62,953 nt of DNA from NCBI GenBank assembly GCA_963813355.1, contig CAWEYS010000011.1, forward strand, positions 1 to 62,953. The letters run 5' to 3'. The position numbers and the translations under genes are program-made. Origin of the DNA: DATAGF01 sp963813355. GTDB lineage: Bacteria > Actinomycetota > Thermoleophilia > Miltoncostaeales > Miltoncostaeaceae. A model generated the notes under the pieces. The model saw only the letters and a program-made list of their open reading frames with translations, did not search any database and was not told the origin of the DNA. Positions 33,887 through 43,684 of this stretch are shown here, piece by piece (position 1 is the first letter of the stretch; each line of letters opens with the position of its first letter).

Positions 33887-35975
33887 ATGTCCAGGAAGGC
33901 CGTCGGCATCGTCGCGCTCCTCGCGGCGCTTTCCGGCCTCGTGCCGGCGGCGAGCGCGCAGCCGGGCCCCGTCCAGGCGTGCACACCGATGGCAACCCCC
34001 GCCGGGATCGTCCGTCCGGAGCGCATCTGCCGGTCGCCGGACGAGCTCGACGCGCTCCTGCGCTCGACGTACGTCGGCCGGGTCGTCATCCCTCGAGATG
34101 TGCAATGGGAGATGCGCGCGGGCGACGGGCGCCCCCTGGGGTCCATCCCCGTGCGTTCGGGCATCGAGCTCGTGGGCCAGCGCGGCGACCTGGGGAGCCG
34201 CCCGCTGTTGTTCACCGACCATCGCGCCGAGGGCTTCACGCTCTTCCAGGTGAACGGCAGCGACGTGCGCATCGAGGGCCTTCACCTGCGTGGTCCCTAC
34301 CGCCCGGAGGACCGGAAGAAGGACCTCGAGGGCGTCGAGGCGATCTCCGTGACCCAGGACGCCGCGAGCTGGTTGCCGGGGACACCCCCGCCCGGCCCGA
34401 TCGGCCGCAGGATCACCGTGGCCGACAACGAGATCGAGGGGTTCACGGACGCCGTCGGCGTCCGCGGGACGATCTTCGCCGACGATCCGGCGTCCTATCA
34501 CAAGCCTTGCGCCCCCGCGCCCGAGTGCCCGTATCCCCTGTACACCGACGCGGCCCTCGTGAGGGTCGAGCGGAACTACCTCCACAACAACGCCGTGAAC
34601 GGCGGCGGCTACGGGGTCGTGGTTGACGGAGGGTCCTACGCGACGATCGAGGGGAACGTCTTCGAGTACAACAACCACGCGGTCGCCGCCAGCGGGCAGG
34701 CCTACAGCGGCTACGTCGCGCGCTTCAACTACGTGCTCCAGGGCGCGCTGACCTACGGGGATGACGACACCTACTCCCAGAGCTTCGACGTGCATGGCAG
34801 GCGCGGTGCGGCCGAGAAGAAGTACGTGGGCGGCCCGGCCGGGACGTACTTCGACGTCTCCCTGAACACGGTGCTCGGAGCCCAGCGGTACGGCTTCCTG
34901 GGGCGCCTCACGCGAGCGGCCTTCGCGCTTCGGGGCCGGCCCGCGGAGGGCGCGTACTTCCGCGACAACGTCCTCGTCCACGACGGCTTCGACGAGGCCG
35001 TGAAGCTGAGGAGCGGTGACGACGGCAGCCTGGACGACGATCGGCCCAGCACCTTCAACCTCCGCGCCGGGGGGAACCGCTACGAGACCGACCAATCGGC
35101 CGAGCTCGCGGCGGGCGACTTCGACGGGGACGGCCGCACGGACGTCTTCGTCGCCAACGGCACGGCCTGGTTCTTCTCCCGCGCGGGCATCAGGCCGTGG
35201 GAGTTCCTGCGCGCGTCGACCAAGCGCACCGGTCAGCTCGCCTTCGCCGACATCGACAACGACCGCGCCACGGACGTGCTCTACCGGGATCCCGCCGGCA
35301 ACCTGGGCTACGTCCCCAGAGGGGGAACGGCGCCACTGGTCCCGCTCACCACCTCTCCGGTGCCCGTTGCCGACCTGCGCTTCGGAGACTTCGACGGGGA
35401 CGGCCTGACCGACATCTTCCGCACCGTCCGCGGCCAGTGGTCGGTCTGGTACGGGAGCGCGCGCGCCTGGCGACCGGCGCAGACCTCCTCGAAGGCGATC
35501 TCGGAGCTGCTCTTCGGCGAGTTCGACGCGGTGCGCGGCACCGACGTCGTCGGGGTCAACGCCGCCGGCTGGCAGCAGTCGAGCGGCGCCACCCGGGGGT
35601 GGGCCCGGCTCAACGGGCGGCTCACGCGCTCGTTCTCCTCGGCGGTCGCGGCCGACTTCGACGGCAACGGCAGGACCGACATCGCGATCGGCGACGGCCA
35701 GACGTGGCGCTACAGCCGCGACGGCCGGGGCCGGCCTCACGTCGCTCCGCCGCGGCGCCCCGAACCCCCCGTACCCGCCGCTGAAGCGGCTGCTCATCGG
35801 CCGCTTCGACGGCGGCCCGCGTGCCGGCGTCGTGAGCCTGGGCCTGAGGCGCCGGGTCGTCGGCTTCGGTCGCGACGCGCGCGTGGTGTTCGGCCCCGGC
35901 GAGCGGCTACTCATCTGGCCGGGCCTCGGCAGCGGCGAGGCCTTCCGCCTGCGCTCCGAGCAGAACATGCGATGA
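33887..35975 (+). CDS. Secreted parallel beta-helix protein with FG-GAP/VCBS repeats (frameshift near 35733)
   Basis: About 695 residues repaired. Signal peptide residues 1-25 (KAVGIVALLAALSGLVPAA). Residues 100-340 read as right-handed beta-helix coils (LVRVERNYLHNNAVNGGG, YATIEGNVFEYNNHAVAA). From about 400, at least five FG-GAP-like calcium repeats: DFDGDGRTDVFVANG, DIDNDRATDVLYRD, DFDGDGLTDIFRT, EFDAVRGTDVV, DFDGNGRTDIAIGDG. After SRDGRGR an extra C shifts the frame; corrected it ends VVFGPGERLLIWPGLGSGEA and TGA 35973-35975. Likely a surface carbohydrate-active or adhesive protein; no catalytic family is clear. An upstream ATG at 33875 is in frame. Confidence 0.82.
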
Positions 35976-36163
35976 GGCGGGGCGCGCTCACGACGCTCGC
36001 GCTCGCGGCCCTCGGCGCCGAACGGCTCCTGGGCCAGGGCGGGCGCGATCGCCTGATCGGGGGGCCCGGCGCCGACCCCCTCCGCGGCGGGGCGGCCCGC
36101 GACGCCTGCCTGGGCGGCGGCGGCCGCTACCGCGCCGCCTTCGACACGCGGCGAGGCCTCTGA
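35972..36163 (+). pseudogene. RTX-like tail fragment (63 codons)
   Basis: ATG 35972 overlaps the previous stop. After a short hydrophobic start it encodes RTX-type nonapeptides (GGRDRLIGGPGADPLRGG) and ends RYRAAFDTRRGL. The tail matches that of the RTX gene ending at 41039, sharing an identical 20-mer over the stop codon (36151-36170 and 41027-41046). It appears to be the remaining C-terminus of a lost RTX protein. Confidence 0.55.
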
Positions 36164-36237
36164 TGCCCGGGGCGAGGAGCCGCCTCGTCATCGCCCTGAC
36201 GCCGGGCATTGGTAAGCGGCGCCTAAGAACGGCGGCA

Positions 36238-36243
36238 TACCGT
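36238..36243 (+). promoter_or_regulatory. -10 box (TACCGT) of the PLC-PLAT gene
   Basis: TACCGT ends 9 nt before ATG 36253, supporting that start over an earlier ATG at 36161 overlapping the RTX tail stop. Confidence 0.45.
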
Positions 36244-36252
36244 CGTCCCCCG

Positions 36253-38624
36253 ATGCCACCAGACGCCCCGATCCCCGGAGGGGGACCCAAGATGCGGACC
36301 GGCGGACGCGCCCGTCGGCTGACGAGGGCGATGCTCTGGCCGCTGGTGGCCGCCGCCCTGTTCGCGGGCGCGGGCCCCGCCGGGGCCTACTACACGGGAC
36401 CCCACGCCGACATCACCGAGGACGCGATGACCGCCGAGGGCTTCGGGCCCAACGCGGTCGGCGTGGCGCAGGTCAACAACTGGTTCGTCAACTTCTACGA
36501 GAACGACACCCAGAACCCGTTCTCCGGGCACGCCGACATCGACGCCAGGCTGGGCGCGTTGGCCCTCTTCACCGAGGACTGGTCGGACGAGCTGGTCGCC
36601 GCGGCCGAGCGCGGCCACTTCGACAGCTCCACGCCGGGGCTCTCCAACACGGCCGGGGTCACCCACGAGTGGGACCGGCTGCGGCGGGTCACCTGGACCC
36701 TGTCCCGCGAGGCCTGCGCGAAGGGGGACCCCCTGCAGCTGCTCGGCGTGCTCGGCATCAGCCTGCACCAGGTGCAGGACTTCTACACCCACACGAACTG
36801 GATCGAGCCGAAGAACTCCGGGGGCGCCGAGGTGCCGCTCGGCTCCGACGGCCCCGGCTGGCAGGCGCGCGGCTTCGGCAGCAGCCCCACCTGGTTCGAT
36901 GTGCCGGCGGCCGAGCGCGAGAAGGTCACCGTCTACACGGCCAGCACGCCCGGACACGAGCGCAAGCACGGCGAGTGGGACGGCAGCGAAGAGGGCGTCG
37001 CGAGCGACGGCAACACGACCCTGTCGGGCACGATGGCGAAGGACTGGCACGGCCGGCCGCTCTACCTGCAGTCGGCGATCGCCGCCTACTTCGCCACGCG
37101 CCAGTGGCTGCGGGCCGTCCGCTCGTGGGTCGCCGACGAGGCCTGCTGGGCCCGCGCCCAGCGCTACTCCGAGCGCCTGCGCGACCTGCGCCACGACGAG
37201 GCCGGCTCGTTCGGGATCTCCCTCTACGCCGGGCGCTGGCAGGGCCAGGGCGATCCGACGTTCGGCCCCGTGCCGGGGCGCGGCGGCAGCCTGCCGAACC
37301 TCCGCGCGGTCGTCACGAGCTACTTCAAGCCCGGCGCCGTCCCCTTCGTGCTGCGCGGGCGCACTCTGTTCCGCCGCCGCTTCGAGGACCTGGTCCTCCG
37401 CATGGCGGACTTCAACCCGGACGGCCAGATCGCGCCGGTGCCCTCGAGCCAGGACCTCCAGCGGGCGATGCGGATCGTGATCCTGCGCGTGCTGCATATG
37501 CGCGGTATCGACCTGGGCGATCCCGGCCCATTCGAGGCCGACATGTACGCGCGGGCCCGGATCGCCGGCCAGCCGTTCGCCTCGGCCGTGATCCACGGCG
37601 AGGACAGCTTCTCCTTCCCAGACCCCCACGAGCCCTCCACCTGGCTGAAGGCCGTCCCGGCGGTGCCCGGCGAGGGCGAGCCCGTGGAGTCGATCGAGGT
37701 CGAGGTCACGACCGGCGACGTGCGCTTCGCCGGCACCGACGACGACGTCTGGCTCAGGCTCGGACGGCGCCTGCGCTTTCCCCTCGACAAGCGGCTCTAC
37801 GACGACTTCGAGCGCGGCGACCGCGACACCTACAGCGTGCCGATCGACGGGGCGGTGGCCGACGGCATGCGCGTCGGCGACATCACCCAGGTGCAGATCG
37901 AGAAGTCGCGCGACGGCGTCGCAGGGGGCTGGCGGCTCGCGGGCGTGCGGCTCCGCGTGAACGGCCGGGTGATCTACAGCAACCGGAGCGTCGCCCGCTG
38001 GCTCGAGAACCGCCGCCGCACGTGGACCGCGCCCGACTTCGTGCCACGCGGCCCCCGCGGCGCCAAGATCCCGGTGTCGCTACGGCTCGGCGAGGACGAC
38101 TACCTCTTCGGCGACGACGACGCGGGCGACATCAACCCCTACGACCGCCGCCGCACCGTGTCGATCGGCTACGCCCCGGGACCGCCCCTCGAGCGCCGGA
38201 CCACCGGCGGCGGCCTGCTCGGAGGGCGCCTCGACGACGGCGGCGAGGCGACGGTGCGCTACCGCCTGGAGACGATCACGCCCGAGCCGATCCGGCTCGC
38301 CCCGCCCCCGCCGCCTCCACCGACTCCGCCGCCCCCGCCGCCCCCGCCGCCCGACCTCGTGGTCACGGCGTTCACCTCGGCAGCGTGACGGTCACGAACC
38401 TCGGGCCCGGCCCCGCCGGCCCGTTCCGCCTCCGGGCCGGCAACGCGATCACCACGGTCTTCCAATCCTTCGCAGGGCTCGGCGCCGGGGCAACCGAGAC
38501 GCGCGCGCTCAGCCCCCCGCTCACGTGCACGGCCACTCACATCGCGATCGTCGACGACCTCGAGCAGGTGGCCGAGACCAACGAGGTCAACAACGTGAGG
38601 GAAGTGGAGCCGGCGATCTGCTGA
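36253..38624 (+). CDS. Secreted phospholipase-C/HET-C-like protein with PLAT and CARDB domains (frameshift near 38372)
   Basis: About 790 residues repaired. Signal peptide ends at AGPAGAYYTG near residue 45, so mature N-terminal YYTGPHADITEDAM places a His near the start, as in zinc-dependent phospholipase C and HET-C proteins. HEWDRLRRVTW and GISLHQVQDFYTHTNW (His, Gln-Asp, His) match the metal-binding helices of that superfamily. A PLAT/LH2-like beta sandwich follows (VESIEVEVTTGDVRFAGTDD, QVQIEKSRDGVAGGWRL). A run of prolines leads, after one lost C, to a CARDB domain (VTVTNLGPGPAGPFRLRAG, VAETNEVNNVREVE). PLC plus PLAT is the alpha-toxin layout. Confidence 0.75.
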
Positions 38625-38668
38625 CCCCCCGACACCGCGCCCGTGGGATCTCAAGAGGCTTTCGGAGA

Positions 38669-40344
38669 GTGTCACAGCTTCGGGCGGTACACCTCGCGGC
38701 ACTCGCGCTCGCGGCCCTCGCGCTGGCGCTCTCAGTCGGCCTCGCGCTCGGCGCGCCCGCCGAGCTGGACACGAGCTTCGACGGCGACGGCAAGCGGACG
38801 ATCGACTACGGCGGCGCCGACAGCGGGCAGGCCGTGGCCCTGCAACCGGACGGCAAGATCCTGGTCGCCGGTTACGGCGGCTCCAACACGGCCATGACGG
38901 TCACGCGCCTGAACCCCGACGGCTCGCTCGACAACAGCTTCGACGGCGACGGCACGGCCGGGGTGGACCAGGACGGCGACGAGCGCGCCTACGCGCTCGC
39001 CCTCCAGCCCGACGGCAAGATCGTCCTCGTCGGCGAGACGAGCCCGCTGATCGGCTTCGGGCCGGACATCGCCGTCGCCCGGCTCAACTCCGACGGCTCC
39101 CCCGACGCCGGCTTCAACGGCACCGGCGTGAGGCTCATCGACTACGGGCTCAGCTTCGACCAGGGCCGCGCCGTGGCGCTGCAGCCGGACGGCAAGATCC
39201 TCGTCGCCGGCTACGGCGGCCCCGACACCGCGATGATGGTCACCCGCCTGAACCCGGACGGCTCGAACGACACAAGCTTCGGCATGGGCGGCACGAGCAG
39301 CGTCGACCTCGGCGTGATCGAGCGGGCCCATGCGGTGGCGCTTGTGCCGGACGGCAAGATCGTCGTCGTCGGCGAGAGGAGCGCCACGACCGGCCCCTCG
39401 TCAGGGGTGAACGTGGTCGTCGCGCGGCTCGGCCCCGGCGGCGCCATCGACCGGGACTTCGGGTCCAACGGGACGAGGATCATCGACTACGCCGGCGGCG
39501 CCGACAGCGGTCAGGCGGTGACGTTGCAGCCTGACGGGAAGATCGTCGTCGCCGGCTTCCTGACGGGCCTCGGCGGCCGCGACGTGGCGGTCACGCGGCT
39601 GAACCCGGACGGCTCGAACGACATCAGCTTCGGTAACGGCGGCAGCACGGACCTCGACTTCGGCGCCACGGACGACGCCAACGCGGTGGCGCTCCAGCCA
39701 AACGGCAAGATCGTGGTCGCGGGCCGCACGGGCGGCGGCGTCGCCTTGCCGGGAACGTCGCAATCGGCCGCCTCCAGCCGGGCGGCTCGCCCGACACCAC
39801 CTTCGACTTCGACGGACGGCGCACGGTCGACGTCGGCGGCAACGACGCCGGCTTCGGGCTTGCGCTCCAGCCGAACGGGAGGATCGTCGTCGCCGGCGAG
39901 ACCGACGCCAACGTCGCGGTCGCGCGCCTCGAGGGCGACCCGCCGCCGCCTGGAGGGGGTGCCGGCTCCGGACCCGGTCCCGTCGGGTCGGTCGGCGGCA
40001 GGGCGGTGCCACGGTGTGCCGGGCAGCGGGCGACGATCGTCGGCACCTCGCGGCGCGACGTCCTGCGCGGCACTCCGCGCCCCGACGTGATCGTGGCCCT
40101 GGGCGGCAACGACGTGGTCAGGGCGGGAGCGGGCCACGACCTGGTCTGCGGGGGCGCCGGCCGCGACCGCCTGCTCGGCCAGGCCGGCGCCGACGGCCTC
40201 CTCGGCGAGCGCGGCGCCGACCGCCTGGTGGGCGGGGCCGGCAAGGACCTCCTGCAGGGCGGCCCTGGCCGTGACCGGCTCCTCGGCGGCCCGGGGATCG
40301 ACCTCCTGGCCGGCGGCGCAGGGCGCGACCGCCAGACCCAATAG
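38669..40344 (+). CDS. Secreted delta-60 repeat beta-propeller with C-terminal RTX repeats (frameshift near 39755)
   Basis: About 558 residues repaired. GTG 38669; signal peptide to about residue 30 (LAALALAALALALSVGLALG). At least seven delta-60 units, each of the form LDTSFDGDGKRTIDYGG, AVALQPDGKILVAGYGG, VTRLNPDGS. After one lost base near 39755 the last unit continues (FGLALQPNGRIVVAGETD), then a Pro/Gly linker and about ten RTX nonapeptides (GGAGRDRLLGQAGADGLLGE and similar) to the stop. RTX repeats bind calcium and usually fold outside the cell. Neighbouring RTX fragments at 35972 and 40347 appear related. Confidence 0.82.
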
Positions 40345-40346
40345 CC

Positions 40347-41039
40347 GTGCGGCTTCGCCGAGAGCCTTCCGTGTCCGTCAGAAGGCGTTCCACGCTCCGC
40401 GATCGCGGGTGGTGGGGGGTGACGCTTCTCCTCGCCGGGACGCTCGTCCTGCTTGCGACGACCGCCGCCTGGGGGGTCGGCGAGCTGACCCAGAAGCCCG
40501 GCACGGCGGGCTGCGTCTCGGAGACCGTGCCCGGCCCCCTTGCGTCGTCGGCAGGGCGCTCAACGGCGCGTTCGGCGTCGCCGCAAGCGCAGATGGCAAG
40601 AGCGTCTACGTCGCCTCGTTCGAGTCCGACGCGGTCGCGGTCTTCGACCCGGCGATCGCGTCGCCGGCTGCTCCGCCTCGGCCGGCGCGGGCGGGAGGCG
40701 TCTCGACGCCGGGCCTGGCGAGGTGCCAGGGCGCGCGGGCGACGATCCTCGCCAGCGGGCCGCGAACGCGCGGCACGCCCCGGCGAGACGTGATCGTGGG
40801 GCGCCCGGGCAGGGACGTCATCCGCGGCCTGGGCGGCGCCGACCTCGTCTGCGGGCGCGGCGGCAGCGACGTGCTGATCGGCGGCGCGGGCGCCGACCGG
40901 CTTTCGGCGGGGGCGGCGCCGACCGGCTGCTCGGCGGCCGCGGCCGTGATCGTCTGGACGGGCGGTCCGGGTCGCGACAGCCTGCCTGGGGGGCCTGGGC
41001 CGCGACCGCGCCGCCTGCGAGACGAGGCGAGGCCTCTGA
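40347..41039 (+). pseudogene. Degenerate YVTN-like/RTX protein, several frameshifts
   Basis: After a hydrophobic segment (GVTLLLAGTLVLLATTAAWG) the pieces read LTQKPGTAGCVSET, then in another frame ALNGAFGVAASADGKSVYVA and FESDAVAVFDPA, which is a single unit of the YVTN-type beta-propeller found in many copies in relatives. The C-terminus is RTX (PRRDVIVGRPGRDVIRGLGG, ADRLLGGRGRDRLDGG), ending ACETRRGL and TGA at 41037-41039, which overlaps the next ATG. At least three indels and only one propeller unit suggest a deleted and decayed gene. Confidence 0.55.
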
Positions 41040-42356
41040 TGCCCGGCATGAGCGACATGCGCTGGACCCGTCTGTTGCTCGCCGTGCCCGTCCTCGTCGT
41101 CGCGACGCTCCTGTCCGGATGCGTCGTGTGGAAGTCGTCCGAGACCCATCAGGTCGAGACGATCGGCGACGTCCAGACGACGTTCACCGCGTGCGCCTCG
41201 GGCTCCCCGGGCTGCGACGACCTGGGCTACTCCGCAGTTCCAGGCCTTCCCGGGGACCGGCCAGGTCCTCATCGCCGCCCTGGTGCAGTCGCACATCGGC
41301 CTGCCCGCCACCTTCACCTCGACGGGCCCGGAGGCCCTCGTCTTCACCGGAGAGCCCGAGCTACACGAGCGAGCTGCAGCGCCTGGCCCCGGCGAGCCCG
41401 GTCTACGCTGGGCCGGCTACATCTCGGCGGTCACGAACTACGCGACCGACAGCGGCCCCCAGGCGCTGTCGGCCTCGCTCGCCCTGGCGCCCCGGCAGGG
41501 CGCGGACGGCAGCCCCGCGCCCAGCTGCTCGTCGCCGACCTGCTGATCGGCGCCCGCGCCGTCACGGCGACCTCCCCGGGCACCCGGCCGGTCGCCTGCG
41601 GGGGCTCGCCTGACGGCCCTCTTCGACGAGGACCCCGGCGTGACCGCAGTACGGCGATCATCTGCAAGCGACGACGCCTTCGACTTCTCGGTCCCCATGC
41701 GCGACCTCGGCATCCTGGCGGGCGACGCCACGGCCAGCGGGCGGCCCGGGACGCTCGCCGCCTGCCCTTCACGCTGCGCTACTCGGGTTCAAGGGAGGCC
41801 CCCGCACGATGTTCGGCCTCACGGCCACCAGCACGCTGCCCGGGGCCGCGCTCGCGGTCACGCCCGGCAGCCTCGCGCCCGGCGACCGACAGCACCAGCC
41901 AGGCGCTCGTGGCCGTCGGGATCCCGGCCGGCGCGCGGCCGGGGACCTACGACGTGACGCTGACGGCCAGGCCTCGCCAACGGCCAGACCCGGAGGGGCG
42001 TCGGCAGGCTCACCGTCCTCGCGGCCGCGGGCGGTGGCGGCGCCGGGGGCGGCGGGGGCGGCGGGCCGGCGGCCCGCCTGCGGCTCACCACGGTGCTGCC
42101 GAAGCGGCTGTCGCTGGCGCAGGCGCGCTCCAGGGGGATCGCCGTGCTGATCGGGGCGAGCAAGGCGACGACCGCGCGGGTGCGATTGTTCCAGGGGCGC
42201 AGCAGGGCGCCGAAGGCATCCAAGCGGGTCCGCCTCCACGTGCCCGGGCCGACGAAGGTGGTGCTGCGGAGCGCCAAGCTGGTGCGGGGCCCCTGCCGGA
42301 TCGTGATCACCGCCGACGGACGCGCTTTCGTGCGCCGCGCGATCCTGACGAGGTAG
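41039..42356 (+). CDS. Lipoprotein of a tandem paralogous family, copy A (heavily frameshifted)
   Basis: Signal and lipobox are intact (LLAVPVLVVATLLSGC, lipid-Cys near residue 28). Downstream fragments in all three frames match copies B and C segment by segment: TFTACASGSPGC, YISAVTNYATDSGPQ, VRDLGIL-like MRDLGILAGDA, LPKRLSLAQARSRGIAVLIG, and the basic end RIVITADGRAFVRRAILTR. Seven or more one-base indels are needed, mostly in G/C runs. It is either the pseudogene of the family or the worst-sequenced stretch of the window. Start could also be ATG 41048 or 41057. Confidence 0.6.
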
Positions 42357-42360
42357 CCGA

Positions 42361-43680
42361 ATGCGCCGGCCGGCCACCGGGATCGCGCGAAGGAGCCGAC
42401 GACTCGTCGTGGCGGCCGTCCTCGCGCCGCTGGTCGCCTCCCTTGCGGCCGGGTGCGTGGTCCTCACCGGCGCGGGGGGCGGGCAGCCCCAGACGCTCAT
42501 CGGCGACTACCTGGTGCGCCCCCAGATCTGCGCCTCGGGGAGCGGCCCGGCGTGCGACCTGGGCAACACGGGCGCGATCGCGAGCCCAGGAATCGGGCAG
42601 TTGCTGGTGGGCCTCCGGGTCCCGGTCGACGTCGTCCCGGCGGCCACGGCCACCTCGAGCGGGCCGGAGGCGCTCGCCTTCTCGCAGAGCCCGAGCTACG
42701 CGGCCGAGCTGGAGCGCTTGGCGCCTGCCCCGCCCGGGTCGCGCTGGGTCGGCTACATCTCGGCGGTGGGCAACTACTCGAGCACCAGCGGCCCCCAGAG
42801 CCTCGACCTGCGGATCTTCTCCCAGCTGCGACAGGGCGCCGACGGCAGCCCCTTCGCGTCGCGGGTGAACACACAGTTGAGGGTCGGGGGGCGCGAGGTG
42901 ACCCCGACCGCCCCGGGGACCCGGCCCGTCGCGTGCGGCCCCTCTCTGACGGCCGTCTTCGATGACGACCCGGCGGCCACCACCCAGGCGCGCGTCATCT
43001 GCGTGGATTCCGACCTCGGCTTCACGGCCCTGCTCCAAGACCTCGGGATCCTCGCGGCGGGAGCACGCGCGAGCAGCCAGCCCGGCACGCTCGCGATCCT
43101 GCCCTACACGCTGCGGTACTCCGGGATCGCGTTCCCCGGCATCGACTTCACCCTGACGGCGACGAGCGCGCTGGCGGGCGCGACGCTGGCGGTCACCCCG
43201 GGCAGCCTCGCCCCGGCGTCCGACAGCGACGCCCAGGCGCTGGTGGCGGTCGGAATCCCTGCCGGCGCCCGGGCCGGGACCTACGACGTGGCGCTCACCG
43301 CCCGCCTCGCCAACGGCCAGGCCCGCACGGGCATCGGCCGCCTGACCGTGATCGGCGGCGCCGCGGGCGGCGGGGTCGGGGGGAGCGGGCCCGCGGCCCG
43401 GCTGAGGCTGACGACGGTCCTGCCGAAGAGGCTCTCCGCCCGGGTCGCCCGCAGCAGGGGCATCGCGGTCCTGATCGGCGCCAGCAAGCCAGGCCGGGCG
43501 AGGGTGCAGCTCTTCCAGGGGCTCGGCAAGAAGCCGAAGGTCTCCAAGGACGTGCGCCTGCGGGTGCCCGGCCCCGTCCGGGTGATCCTGAAGAGCGCGC
43601 AGCTGAAGGCCGGCGCCTACCGGATCGTCATCGCGGCCGACGGGCGCAGGTTCGTGCGGCGCGCGACGCTGGCGAGGTAG
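42361..43680 (+). CDS. Lipoprotein of a tandem paralogous family, copy B (intact, 439 residues)
   Basis: Signal peptide with lipobox LAAGC (Cys near residue 33). The mature protein starts CVVLTGAGGGQPQTLIGDY and has three parts: an N-terminal domain with conserved cysteines (QICASGSGPAC), SSGPEALAFSQSPSYAAEL and RWVGYISAVGNY; a middle beta domain (FTLTATSALAGATLAVTPGS, VAVGIPAGARAGTYDVALTA) that resembles an Ig-like repeat; and, after a Gly-rich linker, a basic C-terminal domain (RLRLTTVLPKRLSARVARSR to FVRRATLAR). The family was not recognised. It starts 4 bases after copy A and ends 4 bases before copy C, so the three are one operon. Confidence 0.85.
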   Translation: MRRPATGIARRSRRLVVAAVLAPLVASLAAGCVVLTGAGGGQPQTLIGDYLVRPQICASGSGPACDLGNTGAIASPGIGQLLVGLRVPVDVVPAATATSSGPEALAFSQSPSYAAELERLAPAPPGSRWVGYISAVGNYSSTSGPQSLDLRIFSQLRQGADGSPFASRVNTQLRVGGREVTPTAPGTRPVACGPSLTAVFDDDPAATTQARVICVDSDLGFTALLQDLGILAAGARASSQPGTLAILPYTLRYSGIAFPGIDFTLTATSALAGATLAVTPGSLAPASDSDAQALVAVGIPAGARAGTYDVALTARLANGQARTGIGRLTVIGGAAGGGVGGSGPAARLRLTTVLPKRLSARVARSRGIAVLIGASKPGRARVQLFQGLGKKPKVSKDVRLRVPGPVRVILKSAQLKAGAYRIVIAADGRRFVRRATLAR

Positions 43681-43684
43681 CCAC

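Noticed and set aside
41039..42356. Several small separate genes in the copy-A lipoprotein region
   Set aside because: Each fragment aligns in order with copies B and C, so it is one broken gene.
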